A stretch of DNA of 17,916 nt from JAYZBC01 sp036339375 (lineage in GTDB: Bacteria; Pseudomonadota; Alphaproteobacteria; MPNO01; UBA2964). The position numbers and the translations under genes are program-made. Location: NCBI GenBank assembly GCA_036339375.1, contig JAYZBC010000035.1, positions 1-17,916 of the forward strand. Direction: 5' to 3'. The notes under the pieces were generated by a model. It ran no database searches. It was not told the origin of the DNA and saw nothing but the letters and a program-made list of their open reading frames with translations. Shown here piece after piece: positions 7,689 through 15,179 of the stretch (its first letter is position 1; each line of letters opens with the position of its first letter).

Positions 7689-7797
7689 CGCCCCTTTGTC
7701 AATTTCGCTATTTAAATACTTACTGTTGCGCGCTAGCCTTGGTCAAATTACCGTTAGAAAATAAACAAAATTCTTGTGATCTCAAAGGGTCCCCAGA

Positions 7798-8622
7798 GTG
7801 GAAAGTGGTTTTATTCCAATGAATGTTGATTATGAAATGAAACACAGTAAAAAGTTGGAAGGTCAAGTGGCGTTGGTTACTGGTGGCGGAGGGGCTATAG
7901 GTGGTGCTTCGGCAAAAATTTTAGCGAATTCGGGCGCGAAAGTTTTGGTTGCTGATGAGCGGGAAAATATGGCTAAAAAAATAGCTTCCGAAATTATTTC
8001 AGAAGGTAATATGGCGGAACCTTTTGAGTTTGATGTAGCTGTCCCTGAACAGGCAAAGGCGGCGGTAAAGGCAGCCGAGAGTGCTTTTGGGGGCTTAAAT
8101 ATACTTGTAAACGTTGCCGCGGCAGTAACTCCAGATGCCCCTGTAGAAAAACTACCATTTGAGGAATGGAACCGCGCTTTTTCAGTTAATTTGTCTGGTC
8201 CATTTTTGATGGCGAAATTTGCAATACCGGCTATTCGTGCATCGAAAGGTGGTGCCATTATTAATATGGCCTCCCAATTGGGCACTATTGGTGTACCGAA
8301 TCGTTCCGCTTATTGTACAACAAAGGCGGGGCTAATACATTTAACCACTATTCTTGCTTCGGAAGTTGCAGGTGATAATATTCGTGTGAACTCAATTTCC
8401 CCTGGTGTAATTGAGACACCCCGGACCAGACGACGTTTTCAAACAAAACATGAATTTCATCAAGCCCGTGGGAAACTTCATATGTTAGGTCGTGTCGGAC
8501 AACCAGAAGAAATAGGAAAAGCAGTTCTTTTTCTTGCTTCAGAAGACTCTTCATTTATCACGGCAACAGACTTGCTGGTTGACGGAGGCTATATTTTCCT
8601 TAAACGTCAAACTGGAGAGTAA
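7798..8622 (+). CDS. SDR family oxidoreductase (classical)
   Basis: This 274-residue protein is a classical short-chain dehydrogenase. The nucleotide motif is TGGGGAIG at 28-35, where Ala33 takes the place of the usual second Gly. D53, after strand two, suggests NAD. N131, S159, Y172 and K176 form the usual catalytic tetrad, and 'SPGVIETP' (201-208) and 'LVDGGY' near the C-terminus fit the family. The start is GTG at 7798, backed by AGGG eight bases upstream. ATG codons at 7819 and 7837 are alternatives that would remove an N-terminal extension of 7 or 13 residues. It is divergent from the EamA-led run and probably oxidises or reduces an alcohol/ketone in the same pathway; substrate unknown. 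The S1C-like gene follows after 44 bases. Confidence 0.88.
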   Translation: MESGFIPMNVDYEMKHSKKLEGQVALVTGGGGAIGGASAKILANSGAKVLVADERENMAKKIASEIISEGNMAEPFEFDVAVPEQAKAAVKAAESAFGGLNILVNVAAAVTPDAPVEKLPFEEWNRAFSVNLSGPFLMAKFAIPAIRASKGGAIINMASQLGTIGVPNRSAYCTTKAGLIHLTTILASEVAGDNIRVNSISPGVIETPRTRRRFQTKHEFHQARGKLHMLGRVGQPEEIGKAVLFLASEDSSFITATDLLVDGGYIFLKRQTGE

Positions 8623-8666
8623 ACCGCTTGAATAAACTTTGAATACAAAATTTTGGAAGGATTTTT

Positions 8667-9689
8667 ATGTCAGAAGTGAAGCGTGCGAATGGTCATCGGT
8701 TGGACGGTATTTTACCTGTCAGTGAACCCCAAGTGCCTGGTCCTCAGCCTACAGAAAAAGACGTGGACTTTGATCTCGAGATATCCCTTTCAGCCGTTCG
8801 TTCACTGAAGTCATCTGTCCCCACAGACGCTCATAGCGCTAGAAATTTAGGGACAGAACGTGAGGGGAATGCGGTTTTAATTAATGCGGATGGGACATTA
8901 GTAACAATCGGTTATTTAATTACTGAGGCTACCGACGTTTTCATTGGCGGGTTGGATGGTAAAGACATCCCGGCCCAAGTTGTAGGGTATGATCATAATA
9001 CCGGATTTGGTTTGGTTCGGACAGTAGAACCTTTAGACAGTCCACCCCTGATTGTTGCTGATAATGTTAGCAAAATTGTCCAGGACACACCCATTGTGAT
9101 TGCTTCTGCTGGTGGTGTGAAGTCTTCCATTTTGGGTAAGATTGCGGATAAGAGAGAATTTGTTGGGTCATGGGAATATATGCTAGAAACTGCCTTTTTT
9201 ACGACACCATTTCATCCACGATGGAGTGGAGGGGCATTAATTGATCCAAAATCAGGTTCTTTAGTTGGTATAGGGTCACTTTTTGTTCAAGAGGCTGGTG
9301 GGAGCGAGGGACAAGTGCAAGGCAATATGTTTGTTCCCACTGATTTGCTCAAGCCTATTTATCATGATTTGACGAATACAGGGAGGGTGCAGAAACGTTC
9401 ACGACCTTGGCTCGGTATGCAGACGACAGAGGCTCTTGGAAATTTAATCGTTTCCAGCATTCATGAAAGTGGTCCTGCAGATCAGGCTGGAGTCCAGACA
9501 GGAGATATTATCGATCACATTGAAAATGATGAAATTGAGAGTCTTGGTGAAATGTATAGGAAAATTTGGTCAGTTGGAGCTGCAGGAGATGATATAAAGA
9601 TTGGCTTGATAAGAGGCTCTCGTGCTTTTGACGTAATTATTAGGTCGGGTGATCGTCACAAATTTTTGAAAATTCCACTTCGTCATTAA
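8667..9689 (+). CDS. S1C (HtrA/DegP-like) PDZ protein with degenerate protease domain
   Basis: The 340-residue protein has a trypsin-like S1C half (about 40-235) and one PDZ domain (about 245-335, with 'PWLGMQ' and 'SGPADQAGVQTGDII'). Compared with DegP by eye, only the catalytic Ser is kept: S187 in 'RWSGGAL' replaces the usual GNSGG. The TNNHVV motif reads TIGYLI (80-85), putting Y83 at the His position, and the Asp motif reads DHNTGFGLV (109-117), putting G113 at the Asp position. There is no N-terminal hydrophobic signal, so it should stay in the cytoplasm. It therefore looks like a pseudoprotease acting by binding. I recall similar 'GYLI' S1C proteins in other alphaproteobacteria, so it is likely a conserved form, not a decayed gene. 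GGAAGGA six bases upstream is a strong ribosome site. Its TAA shares four bases with queG's stop. Confidence 0.85.
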   Translation: MSEVKRANGHRLDGILPVSEPQVPGPQPTEKDVDFDLEISLSAVRSLKSSVPTDAHSARNLGTEREGNAVLINADGTLVTIGYLITEATDVFIGGLDGKDIPAQVVGYDHNTGFGLVRTVEPLDSPPLIVADNVSKIVQDTPIVIASAGGVKSSILGKIADKREFVGSWEYMLETAFFTTPFHPRWSGGALIDPKSGSLVGIGSLFVQEAGGSEGQVQGNMFVPTDLLKPIYHDLTNTGRVQKRSRPWLGMQTTEALGNLIVSSIHESGPADQAGVQTGDIIDHIENDEIESLGEMYRKIWSVGAAGDDIKIGLIRGSRAFDVIIRSGDRHKFLKIPLRH

Positions 9690-10834
9690 GAATAAAAGGT
9701 TTGGTTTGAAAACGACCATTCTTCTTTGACTGTTAAGTCTTGTTCAGCGGCAAATTTGTTTTCTCGAACTTCGTTGAAAAATTTGGGTTCCAGTAACTGA
9801 GCAAGTGCCCAAATTGCCATTGCCCGAACAAGGGGCGATTTATCTTCTAGTTGTTCTTTTACAAGAGGGATAAATTCCCTTTTTTTACTGTTTCCCATTG
9901 CAATTAATACATTTCTGATAAACCTATTTCGCCCCAACCTTTTGATTGTTGTACCAGAAAAAAATTTTCTAAATTCTGACTCATTCAATTGAACAAGGTT
10001 GCCTAAAAATGGCCACTGCAATTCGTTTCGAGCTAATAAGTTTGGATCTGTCGTTTTGGTGGCAAATTTGTTCCAAGGGCAAACTGCTAGACAATCGTCA
10101 CAGCCGAAAATTCGATTTCCAATTAAGGGCCTAAACTCCCGGGGAATGTGGCCTTTATGCTCTATAGTTAAATATGAAATACATCGCCGAGAATCTAATT
10201 GGTACGGTGCTGGAAAGGCCTTTGTGGGGCATACGGTTATACAACGGTTGCATGTACCGCAGTGATCAATTTCTTGTTCCCCTACTGAAAGATCCAGTGT
10301 AGTGAAAATTTCTCCTATAAAAAGCCATGAACCTGAAACTTTCGAAACTAAATTTGTATGCTTACCCTGCCACCCAATGCCAGCCTTTTGAGCGAGCGGC
10401 TTTTCCATAACGGGTGCGGTATCTACAAAGAGTTTAACCTCACTTTGGAAGTTTTCAGCTACGTATTTGGCAAGCAACCGGAGTTTCTTTTTTAGCACGT
10501 TGTGATAATCGGCTCCTTGGGCATATACGGAAATTGCTCCTCTTTTGGAATGGGATAACCATTTTAAGGGGTTTTCACTCGGCCCATAATTTAATCCAAT
10601 TACAATAATAGTCTTTGCATCCGGCCACAGTTTTCTAGGATCCGAACGTTTTTCCCTTCGTTCTGATAACCAACCCATGTCACCGTGGAACCCTTTGGAG
10701 ACGAAATCGAATAAATGATTACGAGTGCTAGTGTGGAGTTTGGCTTTTGCAAAACCAACTGCGTCAAAACCTATTGACAGCGCGCGATCGCGAATGGCAG
10801 CTGTTACCGAATTGATATGAGTTGAATTGGTCAT
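9686..10834 (-). CDS. queG: Epoxyqueuosine reductase QueG
   Basis: QueG makes the last step of queuosine synthesis, reducing the epoxide of oQ34 in tRNA with cobalamin and iron-sulfur electrons. The 382-residue protein shows the cobalamin domain first, with the conserved acid D138 in 'LFVDTAPVMEKPLA'. It then has eight cysteines for two 4Fe-4S clusters: C192, C195, C198 and C202 in 'CGTCNRCITVCP', C218, and C245, C248 and C252 in 'CDDCLAVCPWNKFA'. A C-terminal HEAT-like region follows (about 300-350). The ATG overlaps the TGA of queF as ATGA, so translation is likely coupled. It is the last gene of the operon. Its TAA overlaps the convergent S1C gene's TAA by four bases. The presence of QueG implies a need for cobalamin. 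Confidence 0.96.
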   Translation of the reverse strand: MTNSTHINSVTAAIRDRALSIGFDAVGFAKAKLHTSTRNHLFDFVSKGFHGDMGWLSERREKRSDPRKLWPDAKTIIVIGLNYGPSENPLKWLSHSKRGAISVYAQGADYHNVLKKKLRLLAKYVAENFQSEVKLFVDTAPVMEKPLAQKAGIGWQGKHTNLVSKVSGSWLFIGEIFTTLDLSVGEQEIDHCGTCNRCITVCPTKAFPAPYQLDSRRCISYLTIEHKGHIPREFRPLIGNRIFGCDDCLAVCPWNKFATKTTDPNLLARNELQWPFLGNLVQLNESEFRKFFSGTTIKRLGRNRFIRNVLIAMGNSKKREFIPLVKEQLEDKSPLVRAMAIWALAQLLEPKFFNEVRENKFAAEQDLTVKEEWSFSNQTFYS

Positions 10835-11295
10835 CTCCTACCCGAATAAGGTGTAACGCCAGTTTCGGGAACCCAAAGACCCTTAGGGATGTCACCACTT
10901 TGATAAAACACGTCGATAGGAATTCCACCACGGGGATACCAGTACCCACCGATTCTAAGCCATCTTGGTTGTAAAAGTTCTTCGAGTTTTTTGGCTATTC
11001 GGATAGTACAGTCCTCATGAAAACAACCGTGATTTCTAAACGAATTCAAATAAAGTTTTAAAGATTTGCTTTCTAAAATCCAATTTTTTGGGAGATAATC
11101 AATCACAAAGTGAGCAAAATCTGGTTGTCCTGTTACTGGACAAAGGCTGGTAAATTCTGGGCAGGTAAAACGGGCAACATAATTTTTGTCAGTGTGCGGG
11201 TTTTTAATTCGGTCTAGTTTCGCATCATGAGGAGAAGAAGGAATTTCAGTAGCCATCCCTAGTTGAGTTGTAGGATTTTTCGTTATTTTTGTCAT
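10831..11295 (-). CDS. queF: NADPH-dependent preQ0 reductase QueF (short, YkvM-like type)
   Basis: QueF reduces the nitrile of preQ0 to the amine preQ1 using NADPH. The product is 154 residues with the ATG at 11295, the usual size of the unimodular Bacillus-type enzyme. The catalytic Cys is C52 in 'SLCPVTGQPDF', with the partner acid D59 seven residues later, the same spacing as Cys55 and Asp62 of B. subtilis QueF. The QueF motif 'ESKSLKLY' is at 75-82 and 'FRNHGCFHEDC' follows. A TTG one codon earlier (11298) could be read as a start, but the ATG is better. AAGGAGG four bases before it is a strong ribosome site lying inside the end of tgt. The tgt stop and queF start overlap by one base (TGATG). 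Confidence 0.96.
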   Translation of the reverse strand: MTKITKNPTTQLGMATEIPSSPHDAKLDRIKNPHTDKNYVARFTCPEFTSLCPVTGQPDFAHFVIDYLPKNWILESKSLKLYLNSFRNHGCFHEDCTIRIAKKLEELLQPRWLRIGGYWYPRGGIPIDVFYQSGDIPKGLWVPETGVTPYSGRR

Positions 11296-12449
11296 CAACC
11301 CTCCTTGATTATAAAATCTCCAGATAAATCTGGGCCGAGTTTTTGTTCACTATAAAAATCGTTTGCGAATTTGTTGAGTCTTCTTTCAGTTATTGCTGCG
11401 CGGAGGTTCTCCATAAGTTTTTGATAATAATACAGGTTATGTTTGGTCAAAAGCATTCCTGCTAGCATTTCACCTGCTTTGACCAGGTGATGAAGATATG
11501 CACGGCTAAAGGATTGACATACCTCACAACTGCAAGTGACGTCGAGCGGCTTTTTGTCTTCTGCGTGTCGCGCATTACGGAGATTAAGGGAACCTCCACG
11601 GACAAATGCTTGTCCGGTTCTCCCTGAACGAGTCGGAATGACACAATCAAACATATCTATCCCGCGGAGAACAGCCCCAACTATATCACTTGGTTTACCG
11701 ACACCCATTAAATACCGGGGTCTATTTTTTGGTAAACACGGCGTTGTGATTTCTAAAATTTCAAACATTAAACGTTGAGGCTCACCAATCGCTAATCCGC
11801 CAATTGCATAACCATCAAATTTAATTTCTTTTAAATGTAAAGCTGACTCTGTTCGCAATTTCGTGAAGATGCTCCCTTGGACAATACCAAATAATCCATG
11901 TCCATTCTTGGTTTCAAAGGTTTTTTTGCAACGGAGTGCCCAACGCATAGATCTTTCCATTGAGGATTTTGCACCAGATTCTGAAATAGGCCATTCTGTG
12001 CATTCGTCTAAGACCATTGAGATATCAGTCCTCAAAAGACTTTGTACTTCTATGGATTTTTCAGGTGTGAGCTGAAATTCAGCCCCATCTATATGAGATT
12101 TAAAATTCACGCCACTTTCGTTAATGGTTCTACGCTTTGCCAAGGATAAGACTTGATATCCACCCGAGTCAGTAAGGATACTTTTCTTCCAGTTCATAAA
12201 AGAATGAAGTCCACCTAATTTTTGTACTCGTTCTGCCCCAGGGCGCAGCATTAGATGATAAGTATTTCCCAACACGACTTCCGCTCCGGTTGCTGCGACG
12301 TCATCAGGTGTCATAGCTTTAACGGTTCCTGCAGTTCCAACCGGCATAAATGCAGGTGTATTTATAATGCCGTGTGCGGTTGTAATTTTCCCTCGACGGC
12401 CATTTTTATCTGTGGCCAGCAATTCAAAATTTATCCCACTTAATGTCAT
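11295..12449 (-). CDS. tgt: tRNA-guanine transglycosylase Tgt
   Basis: Tgt swaps G34 of GUN-anticodon tRNAs (Tyr, His, Asn, Asp) for preQ1. I start it at ATG 12449, giving 384 residues. This ATG overlaps the queA stop as ATGA. A TTG 27 bases upstream (12476) is possible but unlikely. In this numbering the nucleophile is D268 in 'FDCVIPTRSGRTG', and D94 in 'TDSGGYQ' and D148 in 'VLDECT' are the other active-site acids. The zinc site is C306, C308, C311 and H337. C150 and I221 (in 'GGLAIGE') correspond to Cys158 and Val233 of the Zymomonas enzyme, the bacterial preQ1-type residues rather than the small ones of queuine-using enzymes. The start has a weak AGGA ten bases upstream. Confidence 0.97.
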   Translation of the reverse strand: MTLSGINFELLATDKNGRRGKITTAHGIINTPAFMPVGTAGTVKAMTPDDVAATGAEVVLGNTYHLMLRPGAERVQKLGGLHSFMNWKKSILTDSGGYQVLSLAKRRTINESGVNFKSHIDGAEFQLTPEKSIEVQSLLRTDISMVLDECTEWPISESGAKSSMERSMRWALRCKKTFETKNGHGLFGIVQGSIFTKLRTESALHLKEIKFDGYAIGGLAIGEPQRLMFEILEITTPCLPKNRPRYLMGVGKPSDIVGAVLRGIDMFDCVIPTRSGRTGQAFVRGGSLNLRNARHAEDKKPLDVTCSCEVCQSFSRAYLHHLVKAGEMLAGMLLTKHNLYYYQKLMENLRAAITERRLNKFANDFYSEQKLGPDLSGDFIIKEG

Positions 12450-13477
12450 GAGGATAAATTCCTGTCCAAAAAGCAAGCGTCTCCGTAGGAATAAAAACGA
12501 TAGCCAGCTTTGATAGCATGAGTATAAGCTGATTTCATTTTTTCAAGACCGGAAAAAGCGGAGACAAGCATAAAAAGAGTGGTTCGAGGCATATGAAAAT
12601 TTGTCATAAGACGGTCTACTATTCTAAATTGATAGCCTGGCCTAATAAATTTATTTGTTTCACCCTCATATGGCTGAAGGGTGCCGTTTTCGTCAGTGGC
12701 CGACTCTAGTAATCTGAGGACAGTTGTTCCACAGGCGATTACTTTACCCCCATTTTTACGGACGGTGTTAATATCGTTAGCGGTTTTTGATGTAATTTGG
12801 CCCCACTCAGCGTGCATTTTATGATTGGCTATATGTTTTACTTTTACCGGCAGAAATGTTCCTGCTCCTACATTGAGAGTAAGGTAAACAATCTTTGCTC
12901 CTCCAGTGGCTATTGCCGTTAGAAGTGATTTAGTGAAATGGAGGCCCGCTGTTGGTGCTGCAAAGGCGCCCATATGACGAGCGTAAATGGTTTGATACAT
13001 TTCTAAGTCGGCTGGATGACCTTTTTTAGCCCGCTTGATATACGGAGGCAAAGGCATAAAACCGTGTTTTTGAAGAGCTCTTTCTAGGGAAGCCACTGTA
13101 AATTGTAAAATAAATTCCCCACCTTCAAGTTTTTTCACAACCTCTGCAGAAAAATTACTACTGATTTTTATGATATTTCCTTCTCGCAGTCTTCGCGCAG
13201 GCCGCGCAAAAGCGGACCATGTTCCATTATCATTTGATTTGTGGAGTGTGACCTCTATGGAGGCTTCCCCCCTTTGTCCTAAAAAACGAGCTGGGATTAC
13301 TTTGGTGTCATTCAGGACTAAAATGTCCCCTTTTTTTATGAACTTCGGAAGATCTTGTACATTTAAATCCTTTAGCTTATTTCCAACATAAAGGAGCCTG
13401 GCAGAATCCCGAGGTGTAATGGGTTTCTGGGCTATTAATCTTTTCGGTATTTTGAAATCAAACGAGTCTGTTTCCAT
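12446..13477 (-). CDS. queA: S-adenosylmethionine:tRNA ribosyltransferase-isomerase QueA
   Basis: QueA transfers and rearranges the ribosyl part of S-adenosylmethionine onto preQ1 in tRNA to form epoxyqueuosine. The 343-residue protein has the full series of family motifs: 'FDFKIPKRLIAQKP' (6-19), 'LVLNDTKVIPARF' (53-65), 'AAPTAGLHFT' (173-182), 'LNVGAGTFLPV' (201-211), 'GTTVLRLLES' (250-259), 'TNFHMPRTTL' (292-301) and 'YRFYSYGDA' (326-334). The common 'LHVGAGTF' reads 'LNVGAGTF' here, a mild change. It is the first gene of the queA-tgt-queF-queG operon on the minus strand. A possible promoter lies 38-66 bases upstream, and the gap to the divergent EamA gene is only 110 bases. No preQ1 riboswitch pattern is evident in the short leader. 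Confidence 0.97.
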   Translation of the reverse strand: METDSFDFKIPKRLIAQKPITPRDSARLLYVGNKLKDLNVQDLPKFIKKGDILVLNDTKVIPARFLGQRGEASIEVTLHKSNDNGTWSAFARPARRLREGNIIKISSNFSAEVVKKLEGGEFILQFTVASLERALQKHGFMPLPPYIKRAKKGHPADLEMYQTIYARHMGAFAAPTAGLHFTKSLLTAIATGGAKIVYLTLNVGAGTFLPVKVKHIANHKMHAEWGQITSKTANDINTVRKNGGKVIACGTTVLRLLESATDENGTLQPYEGETNKFIRPGYQFRIVDRLMTNFHMPRTTLFMLVSAFSGLEKMKSAYTHAIKAGYRFYSYGDACFLDRNLSS

Positions 13478-13515
13478 TATCTTTACATTTCTAAAAAGAA
13501 TTTATTCTTTATAAA

Positions 13516-13543
13516 TTTATACAATGCATGAGTCAGTGTGAAA
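13516..13543 (-). promoter_or_regulatory. Candidate promoter of the queA operon
   Basis: Read on the minus strand, TTTCAC (13543-13538) and TATAAA (13521-13516) stand 16 bases apart, upstream of the queA ATG. The region is very AT-rich, so such matches are easy to find by chance. Confidence 0.3.
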
Positions 13544-13587
13544 ATATTCAATAATTTTATCTGAAATTGTGTCATTTAGGTTAATTT

Positions 13588-14529
13588 GTGTTAAGGGAAG
13601 CACAGTTTTCATTTGAAACAATTATGATCAAACTCCGTTCTCAAGTAGCAAACTTATTTGGTGTGGTGCCTAATAACGTCAAGGGCATTGGTTATATGCT
13701 CAGTTCGGCAGGTTCCATTTCCGGTGCTAACGGCATAGTTCAATATTTATCTCAAAGCGTCCATGTTTTCGAGATTGCATTTATCCGCCAGCTTTTGGGT
13801 TTTATTTTTATGTCGGCATTTTTTTTGAGAGATGGCCTACGTCCCCTTATTACCCGTAGACTTGGCCTCCATTTTTTACGATCTGTCCTTAATGTAGCAG
13901 CGATGCTTGCGTTTTTTTATGGATTGAGTATGGAACCTTTAGCAAAGGTTATTTCTCTTGGGCTTACGGCCCCCCTTTTTGCAACTTTAGGAGCAGTCAT
14001 TTTTCTAAAAGAAAAAATGACTGTATATCGATGGGTGTCGCTAGCAGTAGGCATATTAGGTGCTCTTATTATTTTGCGTCCGGGTATTCAATCCGTATCT
14101 CTTGGAGCCTTAATGGTTCTTTTGTCTAACACTCTTTGGGCGATAGCTTTGGTAGTGATTAAAGTTCTAACGAAAACGGAAACATCAGTAACTGTTGCTT
14201 TATATGCTAGCCTTTTGCAAACCCCTCTTGCCTTTTGTTTTGCTATCTTTTTTTGGCAATGGCCTACATCAGAGCAACTAATTTGGTTGGCTTTACTTGC
14301 TATGCTTGGCACTATTTCCCAGCTAGCATTGACCGAAGCTTTTCAAAAAGCTGATGCAACCATCGTCCTTCCAGCCGATTTCACGAAATTGATTTGGGGA
14401 AGTATTATCGGCTATATCTTTTTTAACCAAATACCTGAAATTTGGATAGGAGTAGGGGCGATAATAATTTTTTCTGCTGTTTTTTTAAATGCAAATTTTG
14501 AAAAAGAACAAAAAAGAGTTAAAGCTTAA
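13588..14529 (+). CDS. EamA/DMT-family transporter (second copy)
   Basis: This 313-residue frame encodes about ten membrane segments in two EamA repeats. Landmarks are 'FIRQLLGFIFM', 'GLTAPLFATLGAVIFLKEKMT' joining the first repeat to 'RWVSLAVGILGALIILRPG', and 'ADFTKLIWGSIIGY' near the end. The start is uncertain: GTG at 13588 has TAGG seven bases upstream, while ATG at 13624 would give 301 residues but has no clear ribosome site. It runs divergently from the queuosine operon with 110 bases between. A functional link to queuosine is not supported by anything except position, and the substrate is unknown. It is a distant paralogue of the EamA gene at 6744-7616. A weak hairpin with a T run follows the stop. 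Confidence 0.88.
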   Translation: MLREAQFSFETIMIKLRSQVANLFGVVPNNVKGIGYMLSSAGSISGANGIVQYLSQSVHVFEIAFIRQLLGFIFMSAFFLRDGLRPLITRRLGLHFLRSVLNVAAMLAFFYGLSMEPLAKVISLGLTAPLFATLGAVIFLKEKMTVYRWVSLAVGILGALIILRPGIQSVSLGALMVLLSNTLWAIALVVIKVLTKTETSVTVALYASLLQTPLAFCFAIFFWQWPTSEQLIWLALLAMLGTISQLALTEAFQKADATIVLPADFTKLIWGSIIGYIFFNQIPEIWIGVGAIIIFSAVFLNANFEKEQKRVKA

Positions 14530-14549
14530 AGGGGAGCTTTTCCAGAAAC

Positions 14550-14579
14550 AACCAAACTGGCTTTCTAACTTTGGTTTTT
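14550..14579 (+). terminator. Weak intrinsic terminator candidate after the second EamA gene
   Basis: AACCAAA (14550-14556) pairs with TTTGGTT (14570-14576) around a 13-base loop, and the right arm runs into TTTTT (14575-14579). The stem has only two G-C pairs, so it is weak. Its place 20 bases after the EamA stop fits a terminator. Confidence 0.35.
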
Positions 14580-14666
14580 GAAAGGCAAGTTAGATAAAAC
14601 TTGAATAAAAACGATGAATTTTAAAACTTTTTTGGAACCAACTCATTTTAAAATAATTTTTAGAAA

Positions 14667-15179
14667 ATGGACAATCGGTTAGTTTCTTCAAAATTAAAAA
14701 AGGATGGCAAGACCAGAAAAAAAGGTGAAACCTCAGCAATTCCTTCTTTAAAGGGTGCTTACGGTTTATTGATTGAATTAACAAAACCATTCAATCGAAA
14801 AATTGGTGCACTTGGGTTTGTAGGTCTTGTTCCTGGGTTCTATCTTTATGCAGGGAATGCATATGGCAATGGTGGTATTAATGGCCGAATCCGTAGGCAT
14901 TTGAAAGCCAAAAAATCTCTCTATTGGCATGCAGACTCATTAACGGTGTTTGGACACATAAAAAACATTTTGTCAGTTCCATTTGGTCAAGAGTGCAACC
15001 TTGTTAAAATAATCCAATCTACAACTGATGCCACATATCCAATTCCCAATTTCGGGAGTACAGATTGTCAAAACTGTCCTTCGCATTTACTTTTTTTTTC
15101 TACAGGTAAAACCCAATTTTTAAAAAAAATTAAACATCAAGTCAGGGGAGAAATTTATTCTCCTCCCTTTGGTTTCTAA
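14667..15179 (+). CDS. Stand-alone DUF123 protein (GIY-YIG nuclease-like)
   Basis: The 170-residue protein matches DUF123, a GIY-YIG-related domain that in some archaea and bacteria occurs next to or fused with endonuclease III. 'KGAYGLLIEL' (29-38) holds the GIY-equivalent GAY, and 'FYLYAGNAYGNGG' (58-70) holds the YIG-equivalent YAG. 'GRIRRHLK' (73-80) supplies the usual Arg, and 'YWHADSLT' (86-93) and 'FGSTDCQNCPSHL' (129-141) complete the signature. It is longer at the N-terminus (about 28 basic residues) than the bare domain. Function is not established; nuclease activity on DNA or RNA is a family inference. No nth gene is seen nearby. It is preceded by a 137-base gap and convergent with the reductase gene, sharing four bases at the stops. 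Confidence 0.85.
   Translation: MDNRLVSSKLKKDGKTRKKGETSAIPSLKGAYGLLIELTKPFNRKIGALGFVGLVPGFYLYAGNAYGNGGINGRIRRHLKAKKSLYWHADSLTVFGHIKNILSVPFGQECNLVKIIQSTTDATYPIPNFGSTDCQNCPSHLLFFSTGKTQFLKKIKHQVRGEIYSPPFGF

Noticed and set aside
7863..8285. A 140-residue minus-strand frame opposite the SDR gene
   Set aside because: It is the antisense of an SDR with complete active site; low-complexity Ala/Ser/Phe content and no family likeness.
13478..13587. preQ1 riboswitch upstream of queA
   Set aside because: I see no small pseudoknot pattern with the A-rich tail of preQ1 riboswitches in this short leader.
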